From Nocardioides sp. Root190 (GTDB lineage Bacteria; Actinomycetota; Actinomycetes; Propionibacteriales; Nocardioidaceae): a stretch of DNA of 64,000 bases. The notes below the pieces were generated by a model. The model was not told the origin of the DNA. It searched no databases and worked only from the letters and a program-made list of their open reading frames with translations. The translations under genes and the position numbers were made by a program. Where the stretch lies: the NCBI RefSeq assembly GCF_001428565.1, contig NZ_LMIA01000001.1, positions 144,071-208,070 on the forward strand, written 5' to 3'. Shown in pieces: positions 49,460 through 58,434 of this stretch; positions within the stretch are counted from its first letter, which is position 1, and each line of letters starts with the position of its first letter.

Positions 49460-49981
49460 TCAGATCTCCTTCACGTGGTCGAACGGCTCGAGGCAGGCCA
49501 GGCAGCGGTAGTGGGCCTTGCAGGCGGTCGATCCGAACTCCGAGGTCAGCGCCACGTCCTCGGACGCGCACTGGGGGCAACGGATCGCTCGTCGGATCGG
49601 AGCGAGACTGAGTGCCACCGGCCCGCTCCGACGAGGTGCCGCGCCGGGAGGCGAGATTCCGGCGGCGGCCAGGGCGGACCGTCCGGTTGGCGTGATCCAG
49701 TCCGTGGTCCAGGCCGGCTCCAGGGCGACGCGCACCCGGGCGTCCGAGAAGCCCGCAGCCTGGAGGCTGCGGAGGAGGTCATCCCTCATGGTCGCCATGG
49801 CCGGGCATCCCGAGTACGTCGGTGTGATGGCGGCGACCACGGCGCCGTCCTCGGCGACCTCGACATCGCGCAGGACGCCGAGGTCGAGGAGGGTCAGCAT
49901 CGGCAGCTCGGGGTCCACGACGGATGATGCCGCAGACCATGCCCGTTGCAGCACCTCCTCGCGGTGCAGCACGGCGATCAC
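49460..49981 (-). CDS. paaD: PaaD, MIP18-family assembly factor for the epoxidase
   Basis: 173 residues from the GTG at 49981, which overlaps the paaC stop. The N-terminal MIP18/DUF59 domain has VVDPELPMLTLLDLGVLRDVEV and PTYSGCPAM. The C-terminal zinc ribbon has CPQC and YRCLACLEPFDHV. PaaD is needed for maturation of the iron centres of the complex rather than for catalysis. It is always found between paaC and paaE, as here. Confidence 0.92.
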   Translation of the reverse strand: MIAVLHREEVLQRAWSAASSVVDPELPMLTLLDLGVLRDVEVAEDGAVVAAITPTYSGCPAMATMRDDLLRSLQAAGFSDARVRVALEPAWTTDWITPTGRSALAAAGISPPGAAPRRSGPVALSLAPIRRAIRCPQCASEDVALTSEFGSTACKAHYRCLACLEPFDHVKEI

Positions 49982-50913
49982 CACTGGCCCCGAGGGTGCG
50001 CGCGTGCCACGACCTGCAGCTCAGCCACCAGCAGGCTGAAGGCCTCGGTGTGCCGTCCGTCCCGCCCCTTCTTGCCCTGAATGCCGGCAAGGGCACCACG
50101 CTCGGGACGGTCGATGCCGCTCGCGGCGAAGACCTGCGCGAGAACGACCTGCACCTCCGCGGAGACCTCGAAGGGTTCGACAGCCACGCCGGCCTCGGCA
50201 GCCTCGCGCTCCAGGGCGTGGGTCTCGAAGAGCTCGGGCCACAGCGGCCAGAGCTGATCGAGGCCCGCGACGAGCCGACGGCGCGACTCCTCGGTCCCTC
50301 GCGCCAAGGTCAGGAACCAGCGCGCCGCGAAGTCGCGGTGGTAGGCCATCTCCTTGATTCCCTTTGCGGCGACCGCTGCCAGGACGGAGTCGCGGCTGCG
50401 GACCAGGCGCTCGAAGACCGCGAGGCGCCAACTGGAGAACAGCAAGACGCGCACGATGGTCTGGGCGAAGTCACCGTTGGGCACCTCGGCCAGCCGCACG
50501 TTGCGGAACTGCAGGTCGTCGCGGAAGAACGCCAGTCGGTCCTCGTCAGGAACCGGCGAGCCGTCCGGCAACGCTGGCACGATCGACGGGTCAGCCTTGG
50601 CGGCCCGGGCAAGGAGGAGTCGAGCCTGGCCGAGGAGGTCGAGCGCGATGTTGGCCAGCGCGATGTCCTCCTCGAGGTCGGGTGCACGACTGCACCACTC
50701 GGACAGGCGCTGGGACAGGACGAGCGCGTCGTCCCCCAGCATCAGGCAGTACGCCGCGAGCGTCGCCGGCTCGATGCCCTCGGGCACCGTGGTGTCGACC
50801 CCCGCCAGCGGGTCCTCGAAGTCAGTGCCGAACGCCCAGTGGGCGTCGTTGACCAGGAGACCCGCGTAGGCGCTCTCGTGGTCGTCGGCTTCATGAGTGT
50901 GCACTTCGGCCAT
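49978..50913 (-). CDS. paaC: phenylacetyl-CoA 1,2-epoxidase structural subunit PaaC
   Basis: 311 residues. Ferritin-like subunit of the bacterial multicomponent oxygenase: LMLGDDALVLSQRLSEWCSRAPDLEEDIALANIALDLLGQAR (about 57-98) and MAYHRDFAARWFLTLARGTEESRRR. It keeps part of the fold but not the di-iron ligand set of PaaA and serves as its structural partner in the PaaAC core. It lies 16 nt after paaB and overlaps paaD. Confidence 0.92.
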   Translation of the reverse strand: MAEVHTHEADDHESAYAGLLVNDAHWAFGTDFEDPLAGVDTTVPEGIEPATLAAYCLMLGDDALVLSQRLSEWCSRAPDLEEDIALANIALDLLGQARLLLARAAKADPSIVPALPDGSPVPDEDRLAFFRDDLQFRNVRLAEVPNGDFAQTIVRVLLFSSWRLAVFERLVRSRDSVLAAVAAKGIKEMAYHRDFAARWFLTLARGTEESRRRLVAGLDQLWPLWPELFETHALEREAAEAGVAVEPFEVSAEVQVVLAQVFAASGIDRPERGALAGIQGKKGRDGRHTEAFSLLVAELQVVARAHPRGQW

Positions 50914-50929
50914 CGCTGTTCGCCTCCCT

Positions 50930-51226
50930 TCACATGTGAGGAACGTTGTCGGGAATGTCGTAGAAAGTCGGGTGCCGGTAGACCTTGTCGCCGCTCGGCG
51001 CGAACAGCGGGTCCTTCTCGTCCGGGCTCGACGCCGTGACGTCGGTCGACCGGACGACCCAGATGCTGACTCCCTCGTTGCGGCGCGTGTAGACGTCGCG
51101 GGCGTGGCGCAGGGCGAGTTGGTCGTCGGAGGCGTGGAGCGAGCCGACGTGGACGTGGTTCAGGCCCCGCTTACCGCGAACGAAGACCTCGTAGAGGGGC
51201 CACTCACCTCGGATGTTGTTGCTCAT
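50930..51226 (-). CDS. paaB: phenylacetyl-CoA 1,2-epoxidase subunit PaaB
   Basis: 98 residues, the expected size. Characteristic start [50 protein letters not shown]. PaaB bridges and stabilises the oxygenase complex. The ATG at 51226 overlaps the paaA stop (ATGA). Confidence 0.94.
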   Translation of the reverse strand: MSNNIRGEWPLYEVFVRGKRGLNHVHVGSLHASDDQLALRHARDVYTRRNEGVSIWVVRSTDVTASSPDEKDPLFAPSGDKVYRHPTFYDIPDNVPHM

Positions 51227-52173
51227 GCGGTCTTCTCCTCGTCTGCGGCCGCGGCGAAGGCTGTCGCGGCCTCTCGGACCCAGGCACCCTCGTCCCAGGC
51301 CTGCTTGCGGTGGGCGATGCGCTGGGCGTTGCAGGGGCCGTCACCCTTGACCACGGACCAGAACTCGTCCCAGTCAGGCTGTCCGAAGTCGTGCTGACCG
51401 CGCTCTTCGTTCCAGACCAGGTCCGGGTCGGGCAGCGTGACCCCGAGCGCCTTGGCCTGGGGGACGGACATGTCGACGAAGCGCTGCCGCAGCTCGTCGT
51501 TGGTGTGGGTCTTGATCCCCCACTCCATCGATTGCTCGGTGTTGGTCGAGTCCTCGTCCGGGGGGCCGAACATCATCAGCGCCGGCCACCAGAACCGGTC
51601 GACCGACTCCTGCACCATCGCCCGCTGCTCGTCGGTGCCGCGCATCATCGTCATGAGCAGCTCGAAGCCCTGACGCTGGTGGAACGACTCCTCCTTGCAG
51701 ATGCGGATCATGGCCCGGCCGTAGGGACCGAACGAGGTCCGGCAGAGCGGGACCTGGTTGCAGATCGCCGCACCGTCGACCAACCAGCCGATGGTGCCGA
51801 CGTCGGTGTACGACAGCGTGGGGTAGTTGAAGATCGAGGAGTACTTCTGCTTGCCCGAGATCAGCATCTCGGTCAGCTCGTTCCGACTCACCCCCAGCGT
51901 CTCCGCGGCGGAGTACAGGTACAGGCCGTGCCCAGCCTCGTCCTGGACCTTGGCCAGGAGGATCGCCTTGCGCCGCAGCGACGGCGCCCGGCCGATCCAG
52001 GCACCCTCCGGCTGCATGCCGATGATCTCGGAGTGCGCGTGCTGGGCCACCTGTCGCACCAACGTCCTGCGATAGCCATCGGGCATCCAGTCCCGGGGCT
52101 CGATCCGGTCCGCGTGCTCGATCGTCGCGGTGAAATGGGCTTCGAGCTCGGGTCCAGCAACTGCCGATGTCAT
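51223..52173 (-). CDS. paaA: phenylacetyl-CoA 1,2-epoxidase catalytic subunit PaaA
   Basis: 316 residues from the ATG at 52173 with GGAGG 5 nt upstream. Di-iron ligand regions are visible: [13 protein letters not shown] and [17 protein letters not shown], each giving an ExxH-type pair, with more acidic residues in the bundle. It epoxidises the ring of phenylacetyl-CoA. It is the first gene of the ten-gene paaABCDEJFHIG operon. One ACCGAATATTCGGT palindrome lies 27 nt upstream of the start codon, so expression is probably repressed without inducer. Confidence 0.95.
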   Translation of the reverse strand: MTSAVAGPELEAHFTATIEHADRIEPRDWMPDGYRRTLVRQVAQHAHSEIIGMQPEGAWIGRAPSLRRKAILLAKVQDEAGHGLYLYSAAETLGVSRNELTEMLISGKQKYSSIFNYPTLSYTDVGTIGWLVDGAAICNQVPLCRTSFGPYGRAMIRICKEESFHQRQGFELLMTMMRGTDEQRAMVQESVDRFWWPALMMFGPPDEDSTNTEQSMEWGIKTHTNDELRQRFVDMSVPQAKALGVTLPDPDLVWNEERGQHDFGQPDWDEFWSVVKGDGPCNAQRIAHRKQAWDEGAWVREAATAFAAAADEEKTA

Positions 52174-52199
52174 GGCGCCTCCAGGGACGGGGTCGACAA

Positions 52200-52213
52200 A
52201 CCGAATATTCGGT
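52200..52213. promoter_or_regulatory. ACCGAA-N2-TTCGGT operator 1 in the paaA-paaZ gap
   Basis: ACCGAATATTCGGT is a perfect 14-bp palindrome just upstream of paaA. Two further sites with the same arms occur at 52246 and 59836, all at paa-related promoters. The most likely ligand is the TetR protein encoded at 54762 (inference). Confidence 0.7.
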
Positions 52214-52245
52214 CGGTACATTACACCTCATCATCCGAATGACAA

Positions 52246-52259
52246 ACCGAATGTTCGGT
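52246..52259. promoter_or_regulatory. ACCGAA-N2-TTCGGT operator 2, upstream of paaZ
   Basis: ACCGAATGTTCGGT, 46 bp from operator 1 and 51 nt before the paaZ start. The two sites would let one repressor control both divergent transcripts. Confidence 0.7.
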
Positions 52260-52309
52260 CGTGCGGCTCTCGGAGCCAATGCGCACCGACACGTCGAAAG
52301 GGGCCTCAC

Positions 52310-54355
52310 GTGAGTGCACTGCTCGAGAGCTATGTGGCGGGCAACTGGTACGCCGCACCGGACGAGGGCGAGACCGTCCTCGACGCCGTCACCGGCGAGG
52401 AGGTCACCCGGATCTCCAGCCGCGGGCTGGACTTCGCCGCGATGGTGGCCCACGCCCACCAGGTGGGTGGTCCCGCCCTCCGCGAGCTGACCTTCCACGA
52501 GCGTGCCAGCCTGCTGAAGGCGCTGGCCAAGCACCTCGGCAAGTTCAAGGACGAGTTCTACGCCCTGTCCGCCCGCACGGGCGCGACCCGGCGCGACTCG
52601 ATGGTCGACATCGACGGTGGCATCGGAACGATGTTCTCCTACGCCAGCAAGGGCTCGCGTGAGCTGCCCAACGACACGGTCGTGCTCGACGGCAACCTGG
52701 AGCAGCTGAGCAAGGGCGGCACCTTCGTGGGGCAGCACGTCTACACCTCGCGCACCGGCGCCGCCGTCCAGATCAACGCCTTCAACTTCCCGGTGTGGGG
52801 GATGCTCGAGAAGTTCGCTCCCGCCTTCCTGGCCGGATTGCCGAGCATCGTGAAGCCGGCGAGCCAGACCGCCTACCTCACCGAGGCCGTCGTTCGCCGC
52901 ATCGTCGAGTCCGGCATCCTCCCGGAGGGCACGCTCCAACTCATCAGCGGCAGCGCCGGGACTCTGCTCGACGAGCTCAGCGAGCAGGACTCCGTGGCCT
53001 TCACAGGGTCGGCGCACACCGCCGAAATCCTTCGCAACCACCCCTCCGTGCTTCGTCGTGGCGTTCACCTGGGCGTCGAGGCGGACTCGCTGAACTGCTC
53101 GATCCTCGGCACCGACGTGACCACGGACGCCCCCGAGTTCGACTTGTTCGTCAAGGGTGTGGTCTCCGAGATGACGGTCAAGGCGGGTCAGAAGTGCACC
53201 GCCATCCGCCGCGCCATCGTCCCCGAGGGCATCGCCGACGCGGTCGTGGAGGCCATCAGCGCCAGACTCGCCAAGATCGTCGTCGGCAACCCGGCCGACG
53301 AATCGGTCCGGATGGGCGCCCTGGCGAGCGTCGCCCAGCGTGACGAGGTTCGCAAGGCGATCGAGGCACTACGCTCCAGCGCCGAGGTCGTGTACGGCGA
53401 CCCCGACTCGGTCGACGTGGTCGGCGCGGACGCCGAGTCCGGCGCATTCCTCTCCCCCGTCCTGCTGCGCGCCAGGCCCGGCGCGACGGAGCCGCACGAC
53501 GTCGAGCCGTTCGGACCGGTCAGCACCGTGCTCACCTACAGCACCACTGCCGAGGCCATCGAGCTCGCGGCCCGCGGCAAGGGGAGCCTCGCGGCCTCCC
53601 TCGTCACCCACGACCCCGACATCGCCCGCCAGGTCACACTGGGCCTCGCCCCGTGGCACGGTCGCGTCCTGGTCCTTGACCGCGACGACGCCGCCGAGTC
53701 CACCGGTCACGGCAGCCCGCTTCCGGTCCTCGTCCACGGCGGCCCCGGCCGCGCCGGCGGCGGCGAGGAGCTAGGAGGAATCCGAGGCGTCCTGCACCAC
53801 ATGCAGCGCACGGCGATCCAGGCGTCCCCTGACATGCTCACCGCCATCACCGGCCGGTGGACGGCAGGAGCGCGTCGCAACGACGACGCGATCCACCCGT
53901 TCCGCAAGAGCCTCGCCGAGCTCGGGATCGGGGACAGCATCGTCTCGGAGCGGCGCACGGTGAGCCTGGCCGACATCGACCACTTCGCGGAGTTCACCGG
54001 CGACACCTTCTACGCCCACACCGACCCAGAGGCGGCGGCCGCGAGCCCGCTCTTCGGCGGGATCGTCGCTCACGGCTACCTCGTCGTGTCCCTGGCGGCC
54101 GGCCTCTTCGTCGAGCCCAACCCGGGCCCGGTCCTCGCCAACTTCGGCGTCGACAACCTGCGCTTCCTCACCCCCGTCAAGGCCGAGGACTCGATCCAGG
54201 TCACGCTGACCGTCAAGCAGATCACCCCGCGCACCTCCGCCGACTACGGCGAGGTCCGTTGGGATGCCGTCGTCACCAACCAGGACGACGCACCCGTCGC
54301 CACCTACGACGTGCTGACGCTCGTCGCCAAGACCTGGCCCACCACCGAGAGCTGA
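52310..54355 (+). CDS. paaZ: bifunctional oxepin-CoA hydrolase / semialdehyde dehydrogenase PaaZ
   Basis: 681 residues from the GTG at 52310, preceded by AAAGGGG. The N-terminal ALDH domain (1 to about 525) has QINAFNFPVWG and KAGQKCTAIRR with the catalytic Cys; the usual ELGG motif reads GVEADSLN, as in other PaaZ proteins. The C-terminal MaoC hotdog domain (about 540-681) has the FAEFTGDTFYAHTDPEAA and GGIVAHGYLVVSLAAGLF signatures. It hydrolyses the oxepin-CoA ring and oxidises the open-chain aldehyde. It is transcribed away from the paaA operon with shared operators. Confidence 0.93.
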   Translation: MSALLESYVAGNWYAAPDEGETVLDAVTGEEVTRISSRGLDFAAMVAHAHQVGGPALRELTFHERASLLKALAKHLGKFKDEFYALSARTGATRRDSMVDIDGGIGTMFSYASKGSRELPNDTVVLDGNLEQLSKGGTFVGQHVYTSRTGAAVQINAFNFPVWGMLEKFAPAFLAGLPSIVKPASQTAYLTEAVVRRIVESGILPEGTLQLISGSAGTLLDELSEQDSVAFTGSAHTAEILRNHPSVLRRGVHLGVEADSLNCSILGTDVTTDAPEFDLFVKGVVSEMTVKAGQKCTAIRRAIVPEGIADAVVEAISARLAKIVVGNPADESVRMGALASVAQRDEVRKAIEALRSSAEVVYGDPDSVDVVGADAESGAFLSPVLLRARPGATEPHDVEPFGPVSTVLTYSTTAEAIELAARGKGSLAASLVTHDPDIARQVTLGLAPWHGRVLVLDRDDAAESTGHGSPLPVLVHGGPGRAGGGEELGGIRGVLHHMQRTAIQASPDMLTAITGRWTAGARRNDDAIHPFRKSLAELGIGDSIVSERRTVSLADIDHFAEFTGDTFYAHTDPEAAAASPLFGGIVAHGYLVVSLAAGLFVEPNPGPVLANFGVDNLRFLTPVKAEDSIQVTLTVKQITPRTSADYGEVRWDAVVTNQDDAPVATYDVLTLVAKTWPTTES

Positions 54356-54367
54356 AGGAAGATCCCC

Positions 54368-54667
54368 ATGTTCCGACTCACCGTCCAGTACGAGACCCCT
54401 GCCGACCCCGCCGCCTTCGACGAGCAGTACTTCGGCCAGCACGTCCCACTGTGCTCCGGCATCCCCGGCCTGCAGGCGACCACTTTCTCCAAGCCGAAGG
54501 TCGCCGGCCCGGGCACTGCTCCCTACCTCGTCGCCGAGCTCGACTTCGAGGACGAGGCGGCTTTCAAGGCCGCCATGGGATCGCCCGAGATGGGGGCTGT
54601 CGCCAAGGACGCCGACACCCTGCCTGCCGGCCGGGTGATGTTCATCGGCGAGCTCAGCGACAGCTGA
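54368..54667 (+). CDS. EthD-like small protein downstream of paaZ
   Basis: 99 residues with the ferredoxin-like pattern of EthD proteins: FRLTVQYETPADPAAFDEQYFGQHVPLCSGIPGLQAT, then YLVAELDFEDEAAFKAAMGSPEM. EthD-family proteins are small dimeric alpha+beta barrel proteins; some help oxygenases or remove reactive products. It starts 12 nt after paaZ and ends before a strong terminator, so it is cotranscribed with paaZ. The role is unproven. Confidence 0.8.
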   Translation: MFRLTVQYETPADPAAFDEQYFGQHVPLCSGIPGLQATTFSKPKVAGPGTAPYLVAELDFEDEAAFKAAMGSPEMGAVAKDADTLPAGRVMFIGELSDS

Positions 54668-54678
54668 ACACCTCATCT

Positions 54679-54718
54679 CCCCGCCCGGGCGCCTACCTGC
54701 CTGGGCGCTCGGGCGGGG
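54679..54718 (+). terminator. GC-rich intrinsic terminator after the paaZ operon
   Basis: CCCCGCCCGGGCGCC pairs with GGGCGCTCGGGCGGGG (one G-U pair), followed by TTTCC. It separates the paaZ transcript from the TetR gene. Confidence 0.75.
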
Positions 54719-54761
54719 TTTCCAGTCATGTCGTCCGTCCCGGTCGTGGGACGATGAAGGA

Positions 54762-55382
54762 ATGAGCGAGCGAGTGGCAAGGAGCGGACGCACCCTGCCG
54801 TCCGGCGAGGCCCGACCGATCTACAACCTCGACCGCCTCCTCGATGTCGCCGTGCGCGTCTTCACCGAGCGCGGGTACGACGGCACGAGTTTCGCCCACC
54901 TCTCCGAGGCGTCCGGCCTGTCGAAGTCGTCGATCTTCCACCACATCGACAGCAAGGAGCAGCTGCTCCGCCTCGGGCTCGACCGCGCACTCGACCCGCT
55001 GATGGCCAGCACTGCGGACGACGCTGCGCTGACCGGCCCGGCCATCGACCGGTTGACCCACCTGGTGCGCCGCAACCTCGAGATCATGGCCGAGCGGCTT
55101 CCCTACGTGAAGCTCCTCCTCAACGTCCACGGCAACACCGAGACCGAGCGCTGGGCGCTCGAGCAGCGACGCGCCTACGACAAGTTCGTCGCCGGCGTCG
55201 TCGAGGACGCCATCGCCGAGGGCACGGTCCGCGCCGACATCGACGCGCGTACGACGGCTCGGCTCCTGTTCGGGATGAGCAACTCCGTGCGTGAGTGGTA
55301 CCGACCCGAGCGGCACACCAAGCCGGCCGAACTGGCCGACCAGGTGTGCTCGATCGTGCTAGACGGCATTCGAACCCGCTGA
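54762..55382 (+). CDS. TetR family regulator, candidate paa repressor
   Basis: 206 residues. N-terminal HTH: FTERGYDGTSFAHLSEASGLSKSSIFHHIDSKEQLL. A helical ligand domain with WALEQRRAYDKFVAGVVEDA follows. It is divergent from nothing and lies behind the paaZ operon, separated by a terminator. This is the position in which actinobacterial phenylacetate loci usually carry their PaaR-type repressor (known for several actinobacteria, sensing phenylacetyl-CoA). The ACCGAA-N2-TTCGGT sites are its probable operators. No such site precedes its own start, so it is probably expressed constantly. Confidence 0.82.
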   Translation: MSERVARSGRTLPSGEARPIYNLDRLLDVAVRVFTERGYDGTSFAHLSEASGLSKSSIFHHIDSKEQLLRLGLDRALDPLMASTADDAALTGPAIDRLTHLVRRNLEIMAERLPYVKLLLNVHGNTETERWALEQRRAYDKFVAGVVEDAIAEGTVRADIDARTTARLLFGMSNSVREWYRPERHTKPAELADQVCSIVLDGIRTR

Positions 55383-55503
55383 AGAATGAGCGTCCGACAA
55401 TCTGGACTGGGGCGCTGCGGCCTGAACCGCAGATCGCAGACCTCGCACTAACTGTTCGCAGCAATTCAGCACCTGCAGCTTCGGCATTGACGATAATCGA
55501 CCA

Positions 55504-56592
55504 GTGCAGGATGACTCCATCCCTCCCCAGACGCCCGGCTTCTCGCTGAGCCCACAAACTGCCGTGTCCGCAGTCCAACAATGGAATGGCGGACAACAGG
55601 AGCCGGCGAAACAAACCATTCAGCCCTCTGCAGATGCGGGGGACCCGTTGGCTCAGATGCTGATGGCCTGGTTCCTCCATCAGCAGGGTGAGCCAGGTTG
55701 GCGAGCTGCAGTGCCGTATGCCCGCGGTGCCGTTCAGGCTGGGCTTCCTCAAGCCGCGGGCTATGTGGTCCCCAATATGATGAACGACCCCGCTCTACGG
55801 ACTGACGCGATCGAGATCGCCCAACTCGCCGCCGTCCAAGGAGTTCAAGTCATCGATCCGATGAGCCAGCTTCTGCAGTTCGCGCAGGCCAATGATGTGG
55901 TCGGTCTTACCAACCTGTTTTCCTCTCCTCTTCCTTGGCCCGGGCCGATTGCCCCGGAAGGTTGGGCTCGACTGGTCAGTTCGGCACAACAGGACGCAAG
56001 AGTCATCGCAGATCTCGCCCTCCGCACCCAAGCTCGCGGGGAGGAGTTACAGACCGAATGGGACGAGATCGAGGCAAGAATCAAGGCTCAGTCGACCCAG
56101 CTGCGATCCTTCATGACCCAGACGACGAACGCGCAGGCATCGAGTCACTTCGAGTCGGAGGCGGCAGCCAGCCAGACAGAAGCCAATCAGACTTGGAAGA
56201 TCGGCGTGGGCGTTGTGATTGGGGCAGCGGCCATTTCTCTGCTTCCACTCATCGCACACTACGTTCGACTGGCGACTTCGCGTGGGCCCAGTTTCACAGA
56301 GCTCCAACTCGTCAGCATCCACGTCACCGCCGCCCTGGCACTGGGCACCCTTGCTGGCGTACTTCTCAGGAGATCCCGGGTCAGGGATCGAAACAGGCAA
56401 CGAAACACCGATCTCGCCGTTGCCCTGAAGATGATGTTCTCCTACGCGCAACAAATCGAGAACGAAGCTGAACGGCAGCAGTTCATCTCGTCCAACGGCA
56501 GGGTCGTGCTTGAAGCGTACCTCCGACAGGAGTCCCCTCCGACTGAAGATCCTCAGCCCAGCGGCGTCTTCGGACCCCTTGCGAATCGCTGA
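55504..56592 (+). CDS. hypothetical membrane protein with coiled coil
   Basis: 362 residues from a GTG at 55504; the start is tentative because the ribosome-binding site is weak. The N-terminal 150 residues look like a TPR/Sel1-type repeat (WFLHQQGEPGWRAAVPYARGAVQAGLPQAAGY). A coiled coil spans about 185-230 (LQTEWDEIEARIKAQSTQLRSFM). Two membrane helices follow (about 238-258 and 275-295), then a cytoplasmic helical tail. Codon use is less GC-rich than in the paa genes, suggesting acquisition. I do not recognise the family or function. It splits the phenylacetate genes from the GMC/paaK group. Confidence 0.7.
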   Translation: MQDDSIPPQTPGFSLSPQTAVSAVQQWNGGQQEPAKQTIQPSADAGDPLAQMLMAWFLHQQGEPGWRAAVPYARGAVQAGLPQAAGYVVPNMMNDPALRTDAIEIAQLAAVQGVQVIDPMSQLLQFAQANDVVGLTNLFSSPLPWPGPIAPEGWARLVSSAQQDARVIADLALRTQARGEELQTEWDEIEARIKAQSTQLRSFMTQTTNAQASSHFESEAAASQTEANQTWKIGVGVVIGAAAISLLPLIAHYVRLATSRGPSFTELQLVSIHVTAALALGTLAGVLLRRSRVRDRNRQRNTDLAVALKMMFSYAQQIENEAERQQFISSNGRVVLEAYLRQESPPTEDPQPSGVFGPLANR

Positions 56593-56721
56593 CTCAAAGT
56601 CCGATAGCCCTTCCAAGAAGCGTCGATCTGGCCCGAATCTCGGGTCTTGCCCGTTCGATTCCTTGCCTCCTGCTGAGCGTTGAGCAGGCCCAAGGTTGTC
56701 GGACCCGCTCAACTAGCGATC

Positions 56722-58248
56722 TCAACGAAGCATCAAGTCCGCCGCCTTCTCCCCGACCATGATCGCCGGTGCATTGGTGTTGCACGACGGCACGACGGGC
56801 ATGATCGATGCGTCCACCACACGAAGGCCCTCCACGCCCCGCACCCGCAACTGTGGGTCCACCACGGCCAGGTCGTCGACGCCCATCCGGCAGGTGCCCA
56901 CCTGGTGGTGATACGTGCCGACCGACCGGCGCGCGAAGGCCCTGATGTCCTCCCGCGTCGTCGCCTCCGGACCGGGCGCGACCTCGCGCTCACACCAGTC
57001 GTCCAGCGCTGCCTGTCGACCGATCTCCCTGCTCATCTCGATGGCGTCACAGAGTGCTTCGAGGTCGTAGGGGTCAGCGAGGATGTTCGGATCGACCAGG
57101 GGCTGGACCAACGGGTCGGACGACGCGAGACGGAGCGTGCCACGCGACCTCGGTGCGACGATCCCCGCGGCGATCGTGTAGCCGTGCTCCGGCATCTCGT
57201 AACCGTCGGCGGGATAAACCAGATGCAGGAACAGCGGCTGCAGATCGGGAGCCTCCCCAGTCCAGCCTGTGCTGTCGGCGTAGAACTGCGCCTCCAGCAA
57301 GTTGTTCTCGCCCGCAGGGAGCGGGTTGGTCGACTCGTAGACCACGGAGATCAGTGGGTGGTCATGCAAGTTCTCCCCGACTCCCGGCAGGTCGACCACG
57401 GGGGCGATGCCGACCTCGGCGAGGTGGCTCGAGGGGCCGATGCCGCTGCGAAGCAGGATCGCAGGTGAACCGATCGTCCCGGCCGACAGGACGACCTCCA
57501 TCGCCGCTCGTGCCACGCGGCGCTCGCCGTCGACTAGGTACTCGACGCCCACCGCCCGGCCCTCCTCCACGATGACCCGGTCGATGATGGCGCTCGTCGT
57601 GACACGGAGACGGGGGTTGTCCAGCACCGGCGCGACGAAGCTCTGCCAGGCACTCATCCGGCGTCCGTCGCGCACGGTCATCTCGTTGAAGCCGATTCCC
57701 CGCATGTCGACTCCGTTGAAGTCGTCATTGCGCTTGTGCCCGGCGGCCACACCGGCCTCGACGAAGGCCTGCGCCGTCGGGTGGGGCTTGGTGATCGGGC
57801 TGACCGGGAGCGGGCCGCCGGTGGCGTGGTGCTCGCCCGATCCCGCCAGATGGTCCTCCGAGCGCAGGAAGAGCGGTCGTACGTCGTCCCAGGCCCAGCC
57901 GGTGCAGCCCTGCGCCGCCCAGCCGTCGTAGTCGGAGCTGTGCCCGCGCATGTAGATCATGCCGTTGAGGGAGCTGCTGCCGCCGAGGACCTTTCCCCGG
58001 GGCCAGAAGAGTTGCCGGTTGTCGGCGTGCTCCTGGGGGACGGTCATGACTGCCCAGTCCTGCTCGCCCGCGAGAAGCATCGGCCACCCTTGGGGCGAGT
58101 GGATCTCGTCGGCCGTGTCGACGGGGCCTGCCTCTAGGACGTGGACGGTGCGGCCTGCGTCGAGAAGTCGCCGGGCGAGGGCGCTCCCCGAGGAGCCGGC
58201 TCCGACGATGAGGTACTCGGTCATTGGTTCTGCGGCGTGCTGGTTCAT
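56722..58248 (-). CDS. GMC-family oxidoreductase (choline dehydrogenase-like)
   Basis: 508 residues from the ATG at 58248 with AAGGA 7 nt upstream; an internal ATG at 58224 (MTEYLIVG) is the alternative. FAD motif YLIVGAGSSGSALARRLLDAGRTVHVLE. GMC signatures: WPRGKVLGGSSSLNGMIYMRG and SAGTIGSPAILLRSGIGP. The C-terminal catalytic region is GTYHHQVGTCRMG, with the active-site His, and SCNTNAPAIMVGEKAADLM. The family oxidises alcohols to aldehydes. Near paaK and an aldehyde dehydrogenase it may turn an aromatic alcohol such as 2-phenylethanol into phenylacetaldehyde, feeding the paa pathway (inference). Confidence 0.87.
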   Translation of the reverse strand: MNQHAAEPMTEYLIVGAGSSGSALARRLLDAGRTVHVLEAGPVDTADEIHSPQGWPMLLAGEQDWAVMTVPQEHADNRQLFWPRGKVLGGSSSLNGMIYMRGHSSDYDGWAAQGCTGWAWDDVRPLFLRSEDHLAGSGEHHATGGPLPVSPITKPHPTAQAFVEAGVAAGHKRNDDFNGVDMRGIGFNEMTVRDGRRMSAWQSFVAPVLDNPRLRVTTSAIIDRVIVEEGRAVGVEYLVDGERRVARAAMEVVLSAGTIGSPAILLRSGIGPSSHLAEVGIAPVVDLPGVGENLHDHPLISVVYESTNPLPAGENNLLEAQFYADSTGWTGEAPDLQPLFLHLVYPADGYEMPEHGYTIAAGIVAPRSRGTLRLASSDPLVQPLVDPNILADPYDLEALCDAIEMSREIGRQAALDDWCEREVAPGPEATTREDIRAFARRSVGTYHHQVGTCRMGVDDLAVVDPQLRVRGVEGLRVVDASIMPVVPSCNTNAPAIMVGEKAADLMLR

Positions 58249-58434
58249 GAGCGGTTCCTTGCTGGCTCGGTTTCGTGTCCCCGCCAGTCTGTGGCGGGCG
58301 TCACGCCCGAAGTTGGCGTCGGACGAACAGCACTTGCCCTCGTACGCACGCACGGCGCAGCTCGATCGGCCGTGATCAGACAGCACCACGACCCCGGCAG
58401 ACCGGAGTCCGTCGAGGTCATGATGGTGATGCCG

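Noticed and set aside
51374..53068. 564-codon minus-strand frame over paaA and paaZ
   Set aside because: It runs antisense to paaZ and through the operator region, then overlaps paaA in the wrong frame. Both paa genes are certain.
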